DNA of 64,000 nt from Staphylococcus sp. (GTDB lineage: Bacteria > Bacteroidota > Bacteroidia > Bacteroidales > Muribaculaceae). Below the pieces are notes generated by a model. It had not been told where the DNA came from and did not search any database. It saw only the letters and a program-made list of their open reading frames with translations. The DNA lies in assembly GCA_023665865.1 (NCBI GenBank), contig JAMPDC010000001.1, forward strand, positions 2,058,662 through 2,122,661, given 5' to 3'. Numbering within the stretch: the stretch's first letter is position 1; the number at the start of each line of letters is the position of its first letter. A program made the translations under genes and the position numbers. Shown piece after piece: positions 50,632 to 56,356 of the stretch.

Positions 50632-50760
50632 AATTGAATTTGATTGGGGTTAAGAGGTTGGACAATGATCATGGGTTGAAAAGGCAGGGCGGCAATGCTT
50701 CGCGGGCGCTACCGCCCTGCGGGTTTCAATCATGAAGGCGGAACTTTATTCCCGCTTTGT

Positions 50761-50847
50761 GATCCGGGGCGGATTTGAACCGCCGACCGTGGGAGTTGTC
50801 TGTTATCACAGATTCCCCACCGCTCTACCGGGCTGAGCTACCGGATC
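50761..50847 (-). tRNA. tRNA-like element with extended anticodon arm
   Basis: 87 bases on the minus strand. A 7-bp acceptor GATCCGG/CCGGATC, D arm (GCTC-AGCCCGGTA-GAGC) and T arm (GGCGG-TTCAAAT-CCGCC) are all canonical. Between them, GTGGG pairs with CCCAC, but the loop is 22 bases and holds a second 5-bp hairpin TCTGT-GATA-ACAGA. No normal 7-base anticodon loop exists, so no anticodon can be assigned. No encoded CCA. Confidence 0.6.
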
Positions 50848-51200
50848 GGGTGTGTCTGCCTTCATGCGTCATCACGACGCTCACGGGCAGACGAGGCAAT
50901 TTACTACTCTATAGTCACATTCACTTGCTGGTCATTGCGGAGACGGAGGATGCGACCCCTCAACCGTGGTACCGGCGTGCGCATGTTCGAATGTTATCAG
51001 CCTTTTGGCTTGCGCAGCCTGTCGGCGGCATTTCCCGACTGTTCGCGTCTCCTTGTGTGGCTCCGGTGAAGTGCAAACCACCGGAGCCTGGTTAAATCAC
51101 ACAGTTTCCACGGAGACAAGCGTCGTCACGACGCCTGCCCATCGAACCGGCTCACTCTTGAGCCATTGTTGAATATCACAATAGTAGCAATTCGTGTTGT

Positions 51201-51273
51201 GAAAGCGGCGGGAGTCGAACCCGCATCTCCTGATGGGTAGGTGTCAGTGCTCTGACCATTAAGCTACGCTTCC
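51201..51273 (-). tRNA. tRNA-like element with irregular anticodon loop
   Basis: 73 bases on the minus strand. Acceptor GGAAGCG/CGCTTTC (one G-T pair), D arm, and T arm GCGGG-TTCGACT-CCCGC are normal. The anticodon arm is 18 bases: CTGA pairs with TCAG, leaving a loop CACCTACCCA (or eight bases with a C-A pair). The expected U33 pattern is missing. CTA (amber), TAC and ACC all lie in the loop, so the anticodon cannot be fixed by eye. Confidence 0.6.
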
Positions 51274-51373
51274 TTGAAAGTGCCGCCTTGGGATCTCACG
51301 ATTTGTGGCGGCCGAAGAAATTAATACCATATTGGAATTCACTGTTATGAAATTACTGTCATGCGTAGGGATA

Positions 51374-51592
51374 TTATGGTTGTTGTCTATGAAGCTTTTT
51401 GAGATTTTTGAGATTTTTGAGAGAGGGTGTGAAGAGGAATTTGCAGGCTACGAGCGCGAGCCCGGAGAAGAGGAGGGCGGCGACCGGATCGCCGGAGAAG
51501 ATTGCGCGGACGAAGTAGCCGACAGCTACCGAGAGGACGACAATCGAGATGATGAGCTGCGCGATGAGGAGGGTGTTGATGATCTGTGTCAT
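51374..51592 (-). CDS. Small membrane protein (72 aa)
   Basis: Two hydrophobic segments: LLIAQLIISIVVLSVAVGYF (about 8-28) and VAALLFSGLALVACKFLF (about 37-54), then a basic, Leu-rich end (SLKNLKNLKKLHRQQP). It overlaps its upstream neighbour by ATGA. No function assigned. The stretch between it and the non-coding RNA shows no further gene. Confidence 0.65.
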   Translation of the reverse strand: MTQIINTLLIAQLIISIVVLSVAVGYFVRAIFSGDPVAALLFSGLALVACKFLFTPSLKNLKNLKKLHRQQP

Positions 51593-51729
51593 GATGTGGG
51601 GTGGGGGTTAAGCGAGTTGCAGGGTGGGGTTTTGAAGTTTTCGACATAGCGCCTGAGTTGGCGGCAATATAGACCATTAAGTCCTTGATGGGAATGAGGA
51701 CAATGTTGGCAGGATGGTGGCGGATTCAT
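51589..51729 (-). CDS. Small Cys-rich phage protein (46 aa)
   Basis: Begins MNPPPSCQHCPHSHQGLNGL, then YCRQLRRYV and a later Cys; CxxC plus CxxxxxxxC layout suggests a zinc knuckle. Coupled by ATGA on both sides. A small type I associate with Bacteroides-group phages. Confidence 0.6.
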   Translation of the reverse strand: MNPPPSCQHCPHSHQGLNGLYCRQLRRYVENFKTPPCNSLNPHPTS

Positions 51730-51905
51730 GCAGGAGTGACTTCTGTGGTGGCGATGTCGCGCCCGTGAGCGTGGAGGATGAGAGCGAGGGCGTCGGCGTC
51801 GCGTTCGGTTTCCATGTGGAAGCGGTAGCGCTGGCCGGAGAGGGTGACGGCGGTGACCATCCATGTATCCTCGGGGGTTGAGAGGCGGGGTTGCTGCTGG
51901 TTCAT
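51726..51905 (-). CDS. Small phage protein (59 aa)
   Basis: Begins MNQQQPRLSTPEDTWMVTAV; the core SGQRYRFHMETERDADALAL then ILHAHGRDIA is alpha/beta. The ATGA overlap with the next gene supports it. Function unknown. Confidence 0.6.
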   Translation of the reverse strand: MNQQQPRLSTPEDTWMVTAVTLSGQRYRFHMETERDADALALILHAHGRDIATTEVTPA

Positions 51906-51927
51906 GATTGGGAGGGGATTGGGAGGG

Positions 51928-52242
51928 TTATTTTCTATTCAAGCAATGGATGGCTGCTTTAGAGGCTATCTCTATGTCGGTTGGGACGCGTGTGCCAAGC
52001 TGCCAGTCTTCGATCTCTGTTTTTTTGAAGTAAATGCGGTTACTTTTCTTGTAGTGCGGGATGGCACGGGTAGATGCGAGGCGACGGATGTAGTCGGGGC
52101 GTACGCCGAGCATGGCGGCGACTTCGTTGGTGTCAAGGACGTTTTTTGATCCTATGACAAGTAGGAGTTCTATGCGCTGGAGGCGCTGTTCGAGTTGGTC
52201 CATAGGCGATGAAGCTTTGATTGTTTGCTCCCCTGGCTGCAT
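51928..52242 (-). CDS. Excisionase-family helix-turn-helix protein
   Basis: 104 aa (or 91 from a second ATG at 52203). The C-terminal part LDTNEVAAMLGVRPDYIRRL then HYKKSNRIYFKKTEIEDW is the HTH_17/excisionase-type fold. An N-terminal helix (MDQLEQRLQRIELLLVI) could dimerise. It probably regulates phage genes or helps excision. An 11-base G/C homopolymer lies just upstream. Confidence 0.78.
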   Translation of the reverse strand: MQPGEQTIKASSPMDQLEQRLQRIELLLVIGSKNVLDTNEVAAMLGVRPDYIRRLASTRAIPHYKKSNRIYFKKTEIEDWQLGTRVPTDIEIASKAAIHCLNRK

Positions 52243-52265
52243 CGAAGCAGCACTCTGCGCTTTTC

Positions 52266-52276
52266 GGGGGGGGGGG
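52266..52276. repeat. 11-base homopolymer (G on +, C on -)
   Basis: Eleven G on the + strand (C on the coding minus strand), 24 bases before the helix-turn-helix start and after the upstream gene's stop. The frame from the tract into the gene is open, so length changes could alter translation or spacing. Confidence 0.75.
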
Positions 52277-52288
52277 ACTTGTAAATCT

Positions 52289-52582
52289 TTATATTAATTC
52301 ATCTGTTAGTTGTAACATACGCCGTGCGTCTCGCCTGTGATATTCCATTTCAATCTCAAGCCAATCGTCGTGTCTGACCAGTGGCTTTAAATCAGGCTTT
52401 ACGTTGTCGTGCTGACGGCATTTGAAATCGATGCTTAAGGCTATCCCTAAGCCTATCGCTGCTACTGAGCAAAGCATAATCGAGAGCTGCCAGTTGATGT
52501 AGTTCAGGAGGATGACCAATGAGATACCTCCGAATAGAATCAAGATTATGCCGATGGCTTTGATGATTTTGTTGCGGGTCAT
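52289..52582 (-). CDS. Two-helix membrane protein (97 aa)
   Basis: Two membrane segments (IKAIGIILILFGGISLVILL and WQLSIMLCSVAAIGLGIALS), then a charged cytoplasmic tail ending LQLTDELI. ATGA overlap with its upstream neighbour. Function unknown; early position suggests a host-interaction role. Confidence 0.65.
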   Translation of the reverse strand: MTRNKIIKAIGIILILFGGISLVILLNYINWQLSIMLCSVAAIGLGIALSIDFKCRQHDNVKPDLKPLVRHDDWLEIEMEYHRRDARRMLQLTDELI

Positions 52583-52797
52583 GCTATTCGGGTGATTACG
52601 GAGTATTCGGCGCCGGAGTTGTCATATTTGAAATCAAGGCCCTCCTTACGGAGCCCGGCAACTGTAACTTTGACATTGTTTGCCGTGCAATATTTGAAAG
52701 GGACATGCAGCACGTCTCCTACTGACAATTCACCTAACTCCCTCGCAAGCACGGCGCGAGAGGTCATAATTCTTGGCGTATCAGTTGTTTTTGTCAT
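52579..52797 (-). CDS. First early-operon protein (72 aa, unknown)
   Basis: Begins MTKTTDTPRIMTSRAVLARE; the core LSVGDVLHVPFKYCTANNVK, then VTVAGLRKEGLDFKYD, suggests a small beta-rich domain. First gene downstream of the repressor-controlled leftward promoter, so an early regulatory or host-takeover role is plausible. No family recognised. Confidence 0.62.
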   Translation of the reverse strand: MTKTTDTPRIMTSRAVLARELGELSVGDVLHVPFKYCTANNVKVTVAGLRKEGLDFKYDNSGAEYSVITRIA

Positions 52798-52838
52798 TTC
52801 GTTTGGTTATATTTGCGGTTAGAAATTTAACTTTGATG

Positions 52839-52870
52839 CAAAGATAATATCATATTACTTAATATGCAAT
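52839..52870 (-). promoter_or_regulatory. Leftward early promoter (PL-like)
   Basis: On the minus strand: ATTG at 52870-52867, a 20-base spacer, then TATCTTTG at 52846-52839, matching the Bacteroidota promoter pattern. The -33 box overlaps operator 2 and the -7 box touches operator 1, so the repressor would block it. Confidence 0.75.
52846..52856. promoter_or_regulatory. Operator 1
   Basis: AATATCATATT, a perfect 5+1+5 palindrome and one of three identical half-site pairs in the control region; touches the -7 box of the leftward promoter. Confidence 0.75.
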
Positions 52871-52878
52871 ATGATATT
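52868..52878. promoter_or_regulatory. Operator 2
   Basis: AATATGATATT, centre 22 bases from operator 1; covers the leftward -33 box. Confidence 0.75.
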
Positions 52879-52900
52879 AATATATTTAACACAAATTAAT

Positions 52901-52911
52901 AATATGATATT
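52901..52911. promoter_or_regulatory. Operator 3
   Basis: AATATGATATT, centre 33 bases from operator 2. It overlaps the repressor's own start codon (ATG 52904), suggesting autoregulation. Spacings of 22 and 33 equal two and three helical turns. Confidence 0.75.
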
Positions 52912-53605
52912 AGCAGACCGCATTAAGACATTATTGGACTATTCTAAAATGAATATTCCGAAATTTGCTGAAACTGTAGGATTTAAGACCCCGCAGGCTA
53001 TTCGAGAGCTTTTAAAGGGCAATACTAAAACCCTATCAGATGCTGCAAAATTTAAAATTTTAGCGGCTTTCCCAGATGTAAATGAATCTTGGCTCCTTAC
53101 TGGCGAAGGCGAAATGCTGAAGGATTCGCCTAATTACAAGATAGATGAGATTGAGATTCCGACAAAAGAGGAATTGGAGGCATTGTCGAGGATGAAAGTT
53201 CATGTTGTGCCGTTGATTCCAACAGAAGCTCTCGCCAATTCGCTGTCAGAATACTTGGGCCCTGGCGTAAGGAAAATAGACTGTCAGAATATAGTTTCAC
53301 CTGTTCCGGGCGCTGAATTTGCAATCACCATCAGCGGCGATTCCATGGAGCCGAAGTTTCACGATGGTATGGTGGTTTTCCTCAAGCGTATCAATGACGC
53401 AGCATTTATCCCATGGGGAAATACCCTTGTGCTTGATACGGAAAATGGAGCGTTCATCAAGAATGTTTTTCCTTGCGAGGATGACCGTGAGTCGATAGAA
53501 GCCCGCAGTATTAATCCGCTTTATCCCACCATGGTGATTCCCAAGAGTTCGATCTATGGAATGTATCGCGTTTTAAATGCAACCAAATTTTTCACAACAA
53601 TGTAA
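52904..53605 (+). CDS. Phage repressor with S24 (LexA/CI-type) peptidase domain
   Basis: 233 aa from the ATG at 52904 (an ATG at 52871 adds 11 unlikely residues). The N-terminal helix-turn-helix region (about 1-65: IKTLLDYSKMNIPKFAETVG, TPQAIRELLKG) binds operators. A linker (70-105) leads to the S24 fold with Ser147 in GDSMEPKFHDG and Lys186 in NGAFIKNVF as catalytic pair; PGAEF (135-139) is a candidate cleavage-site region. It keeps the prophage silent and would self-cleave after DNA damage. Followed closely by two accessory genes on the same transcript. Confidence 0.9.
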   Translation: MILADRIKTLLDYSKMNIPKFAETVGFKTPQAIRELLKGNTKTLSDAAKFKILAAFPDVNESWLLTGEGEMLKDSPNYKIDEIEIPTKEELEALSRMKVHVVPLIPTEALANSLSEYLGPGVRKIDCQNIVSPVPGAEFAITISGDSMEPKFHDGMVVFLKRINDAAFIPWGNTLVLDTENGAFIKNVFPCEDDRESIEARSINPLYPTMVIPKSSIYGMYRVLNATKFFTTM

Positions 53606-53609
53606 TATC

Positions 53610-54350
53610 ATGGAAGAAAACGAAATTATATTGGACGAATCTTCAGTGTGTGTTTCTATTGAGGATATTGTATCTATTTTCAAAAATTATTCAGACAAGA
53701 AGAAGCTAAAAGAAATCAAGGCGGCAGTAAATGCCTTATTGCGCCCAAATGATTTACTTGCTCAACCTGAAATGGACGACATGGTTGAGACTCTTGTAAA
53801 AGAGGATAAGAAACTCGGGGACGAATCATGGTTAACTTATTCAAAGGGATATTACGCAAAACGCAAGAAAAAGCAGTCGGCAGGAGATGTGCCTATGCAG
53901 ATATCTGAATACACTGGAAGAGCTGGGGAATGTGCGGTGATGTCAGAACTACTTTTTCACAATTACAATGTTAATCGCATGATGATTGACGAAGGAGTCG
54001 ACTTAGTTGCCGTTAAGGACAATATCTATTACTATATTCAGGTCAAGACGGTGGCCATGAAAGAGGGGAAGATAAATGCTCAGATTTCCATTGAAAATTT
54101 TGACAAGTTTATTGGAAATCAAATGAGATATGTAATTGTTGCCAGATGTAAAGACAAAGCGAATGTAAGCAATATATTCTTTACATTCACACAACAAGAA
54201 ATATCCAAGGGCATATATGATCGTTGCATCAAACGAGGAGAGAGAACAGTGTCAATCAAAATAAAATTTCATGAACGCTCCGGCGACCCTATAATGTACG
54301 ATGAAAGAGAAACAAGCGTGAAATGGAATATGAATAGATTTGAACTTTAG
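53610..54350 (+). CDS. PD-(D/E)XK-like accessory protein in the lysogeny operon
   Basis: 246 aa, ATG at 53610 four bases after the repressor stop. The N-terminal ~90 residues are helical and Lys-rich. The C-terminal domain has GRAGECAVMSELLFHNYNVN, IDEGVDLVAVKDN and YYYIQVKTVA: E107, D131 and Q144-x-K146 form a restriction-endonuclease-like active-site pattern, with Gln in place of the usual acid. It resembles DUF4365-type nucleases. Expressed with the repressor, it is a candidate superinfection-exclusion or defence nuclease. Confidence 0.7.
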   Translation: MEENEIILDESSVCVSIEDIVSIFKNYSDKKKLKEIKAAVNALLRPNDLLAQPEMDDMVETLVKEDKKLGDESWLTYSKGYYAKRKKKQSAGDVPMQISEYTGRAGECAVMSELLFHNYNVNRMMIDEGVDLVAVKDNIYYYIQVKTVAMKEGKINAQISIENFDKFIGNQMRYVIVARCKDKANVSNIFFTFTQQEISKGIYDRCIKRGERTVSIKIKFHERSGDPIMYDERETSVKWNMNRFEL

Positions 54351-54361
54351 AGTCAAACGTT

Positions 54362-54760
54362 ATGGAGCTGAAGGAATTTATCAAAACTGCAATAACAGAT
54401 ATAACGGAGGCTATTAGCGAACTTCAGAAGGATCTTGACAATGGCACAGTTATAAACCCCACCATCAGTCGTGGTGAGTATGGAAAGGCTGTTCTTGTTG
54501 AGCAAGGAGTGGCGCCAATCGAGCATTTGAATTTTGACGTAGCTGTGACCGCCTCCGAGTCGTCCGGCATAGGTGGAGAAGCCAAAGCGGGAATAAGTAT
54601 TTTTGGTGCGAAAGTAGGCACTGAAAATTCCAGTAGGATGGAGAATGTCTCGCGCCTGACTTTTTCAATACCGCTAGTCTATCCTCCAACAAGAGTAAAA
54701 ACCAAAGAAGAGATTGCGAAAGAGAGACATTCTAAACGTCCGGCTTATGATGATGTTTGA
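54362..54760 (+). CDS. Trypco2-like protein in the lysogeny operon
   Basis: 132 aa. A helical N-terminus (MELKEFIKTAITDITEAISE) is followed by a beta-rich part (EHLNFDVAVTASESSGIGGE, AKAGISIFGAKVGTENSSRM, VSRLTFSIPL) and a basic, disordered end. The pattern resembles Trypco2 (trypsin-co-occurring) domains, described in bacterial immunity and conflict systems. Eleven bases separate it from the nuclease-like gene, so both are probably co-transcribed with the repressor. The family call is by eye and moderate. Confidence 0.55.
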   Translation: MELKEFIKTAITDITEAISELQKDLDNGTVINPTISRGEYGKAVLVEQGVAPIEHLNFDVAVTASESSGIGGEAKAGISIFGAKVGTENSSRMENVSRLTFSIPLVYPPTRVKTKEEIAKERHSKRPAYDDV

Positions 54761-54920
54761 ATAGCTCGTTATATTCAAAACCGTAAATCCAAGAGAAAGC
54801 GACAGCGGCTTGTTCACCTGCGCACTCTGCGAAATCAAGTTTTCCGGCATAAAGTAAAAACAAGCGGTTGTAAAGCCTTCGGTAATGCCAACGGCGTATG
54901 GCCCGGACGAGTTTATTCAT
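54732..54920 (-). CDS. Small phage protein (62 aa)
   Basis: Begins MNKLVRAIRRWHYRRLYNRL, then FAECAGEQAAVAFSWIYGFE. A basic amphipathic N-terminal helix followed by a short helical region, a small type I associate with Bacteroides-group prophages. It overlaps the tail of the Trypco2-like gene by 29 bases on the opposite strand. Confidence 0.68.
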   Translation of the reverse strand: MNKLVRAIRRWHYRRLYNRLFLLYAGKLDFAECAGEQAAVAFSWIYGFEYNELFKHHHKPDV

Positions 54921-54953
54921 AGCTTTTCAAAATGAATGGATATATGTCAAGCG

Positions 54954-54984
54954 CAAAGGTAATGAAATTTTGACTTATGGCAAT
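54954..54984 (-). promoter_or_regulatory. Promoter of the 62-aa minus-strand gene
   Basis: Minus strand: ATTG at 54984-54981, 19-base spacer, TACCTTTG at 54961-54954; about 34 bases before the start codon. Confidence 0.65.
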
Positions 54985-55091
54985 AAGATTACAAAGGCAG
55001 AATTTGTAAGTATTATGGGCAAGATGGCATACAAATATTCATATATTTTAGTGTAGATTTACATATCGCCAACTGTTTACAAGGCGATTAT

Positions 55092-55123
55092 TTTGTTTAT
55101 ATTGAAAGTATTTCTTATTTTTG
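55092..55123 (+). promoter_or_regulatory. Promoter of the two-gene membrane operon
   Basis: TTTG at 55092-55095, 20-base spacer, TATTTTTG at 55116-55123: a textbook Bacteroidota promoter, about 35 bases before the 55158 start. Confidence 0.8.
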
Positions 55124-55157
55124 CATATCAAGATTCAATCAGATTACACAATTTCCT

Positions 55158-55349
55158 ATGGACCATACCATTTCTTTACGCAGCATACAAAAGGCGAATG
55201 ACAGTCTTATCCGGAGCCGGAGCAACTCATTTTCCTCTGACGGATCTACGGCATCGATAAATTGCCGGACGCTTGGCGAACGCCGGACATTGTCTGTCTC
55301 GACAAAAAAAATAGTCGAGGCCGCCAATCATGTTATGAGCAAGAGATAG
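55158..55349 (+). CDS. Small hypothetical protein (63 aa)
   Basis: Begins MDHTISLRSIQKANDSLIRS; Ser/Arg-rich middle; ends KKIVEAANHVMSKR. Its stop is five bases before the next ATG, and a strong promoter lies upstream, so it is probably real and co-transcribed with the membrane protein that follows. Either prophage-edge or host gene. Function unknown. Confidence 0.55.
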   Translation: MDHTISLRSIQKANDSLIRSRSNSFSSDGSTASINCRTLGERRTLSVSTKKIVEAANHVMSKR

Positions 55350-55354
55350 GCATC

Positions 55355-55924
55355 ATGGGGAAAAGCTACAATTTCATCTATAAGAAATTGGTTACGGATG
55401 ATAACGATCTTATCGGTTTGATAGCTTATGGTTTATACAAACAGCATAAGATAGAGTTTATCAGGTCCTATCGGGAGAGCCATAATGACTCTGATCCATC
55501 CGAGTCTGATTGTGAAGCTTTCGCACTTTCATCATGTGCCCCTACACAACTTAAACAGTATCGTGATAGTGCGGAGACTTTACTACAGCAGATCACCCTT
55601 GAAGCAACGAGGGAGGAGATAAAATCTTTTGAGGATAATATGCTCCATCAGTATCGTTCTGAAATCGAAAAGGCTTTGACAAGCCGGAACCTTTCTGATG
55701 CTATAAGCTCGGCAGTAGAGAAATCCCAGCCAGAATGGTGGCTTTCTGTATTGTGGAGTGTTGTTGGAGCGTTTGTATTCTCACTTATTGCTGCTTTGTT
55801 CATCTTTATAGGATCGACTTCTGAGAAGAGTACGGCGGAGCTTGTAAAATATATCATCCAGACATCAAAGACTGTGCCCGCAGAGCAGAAGCCTGCTGTC
55901 GATTCGATATGCGCGCCTGAATGA
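55355..55924 (+). CDS. Single-pass membrane protein of unknown function
   Basis: 189 aa from the ATG at 55355. The N-terminal motif YNFIYKKLVTDDNDLIGLIA then YGLYKQHKIEFI, a helical middle with Glu/Gln-rich coils (60-130), then one transmembrane helix (VVGAFVFSLIAALFIFIGS, about 142-160). N-in orientation with most of the protein cytoplasmic. The two-gene layout suggests an accessory, perhaps defence-type, cargo, but no enzyme motif is visible. It may lie just inside or outside the prophage edge. Confidence 0.65.
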   Translation: MGKSYNFIYKKLVTDDNDLIGLIAYGLYKQHKIEFIRSYRESHNDSDPSESDCEAFALSSCAPTQLKQYRDSAETLLQQITLEATREEIKSFEDNMLHQYRSEIEKALTSRNLSDAISSAVEKSQPEWWLSVLWSVVGAFVFSLIAALFIFIGSTSEKSTAELVKYIIQTSKTVPAEQKPAVDSICAPE

Positions 55925-56211
55925 CTAATACGAGGAGTTATGGATAAAGCTAATAGCTAAAGTATGTTAAATATCGCCTTGAGATGAATGTTTGTATTAT
56001 TCATTAAAAATGTTATTGCTTCTACAATAAGTGTGGGCTGTGTCGGATTGTATCTCAAAGCAAGAGACACGGTGTGAATTTTGTTGCTATTTTGTTACTT
56101 GACTAATTATGTGCACGTTCTACTTTGTTTGATACTAAGGGGATAGCGTAATTGATTAAAATTTTACGAGTGAGTTCTAATTAATTGATAATAATCATAT
56201 TATCTCTGAAC
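55925..56211. other. AT-rich non-coding stretch at the prophage/host boundary
   Basis: No gene or RNA recognised. The right prophage end (attR) probably lies here or slightly to the left, since phage-type genes end before it and housekeeping genes begin after it. No duplicated attachment core can be identified without the left end. Confidence 0.4.
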
Positions 56212-56271
56212 AATCTTATATTTTCATGGCTTTCGTAATTATAGGAGAGCTGTGAAAATATAAGATTTTTT
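56212..56271. terminator. Long AT-rich intrinsic terminator
   Basis: AATCTTATATTTTCA (56212-56226) pairs perfectly with TGAAAATATAAGATT (56253-56267), followed by T-run to 56271. It insulates glutamine synthetase from upstream transcription. Confidence 0.75.
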
Positions 56272-56307
56272 CATAAAATTGCGGGCATAATGAATTGAAA
56301 TAATGTT

Positions 56308-56315
56308 TATCTTTG
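56308..56315 (+). promoter_or_regulatory. -7 promoter element of the glutamine synthetase gene
   Basis: TATCTTTG, 42 bases before the start codon; no clear TTTG box at the expected distance. Confidence 0.5.
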
Positions 56316-56356
56316 CATCACGTTAACATATAAATCTAAAACAAACCTCTACACCA

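Larger units (their letters stand above)
50665..51315 (-). ncRNA. Long structured non-coding stretch with two tRNA-like elements (novel or GOLLD/ROOL-like candidate)
   Basis: About 650 bases without a convincing gene between recT and a membrane protein gene. It is packed with perfect hairpins: GCAGGGCGG with CCGCCCTGC (50684-50692 and 50712-50720, extended by TTGAAA/TTTCAA and CATG/CATG); GTCTGCC/GGCAGAC enclosing GCGTC/GACGC (50854-50892); AGCC/GGCT (50999-51010); GTCGG/CCGAC (51021-51039); a 10-bp GGCTCCGGTG/CACCGGAGCC (51059-51088); GCGTCG/CGACGC (51120-51134); GGCTCA/TGAGCC (51149-51164); GCCGCC/GGCGGC (51282-51312). The word GCGTC-[AG]-TCACGACGC occurs at 50866-50880 and 51120-51134. Two tRNA-like elements flank the core. 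Large phage RNAs of the GOLLD and ROOL types often lie by tRNA genes, but I cannot assign this one to either. The minus strand is assumed from the surrounding operon. Confidence 0.6.

Noticed and set aside
50775..51172. Open frames of 68-106 codons in the structured non-coding stretch
   Set aside because: They run across tRNA-like arms and hairpins, lack protein-like patterns and have no usual start coupling.
56090..56140. Attachment site near GTGCACG in the boundary stretch
   Set aside because: No second copy can be identified because the left prophage end is outside the window.
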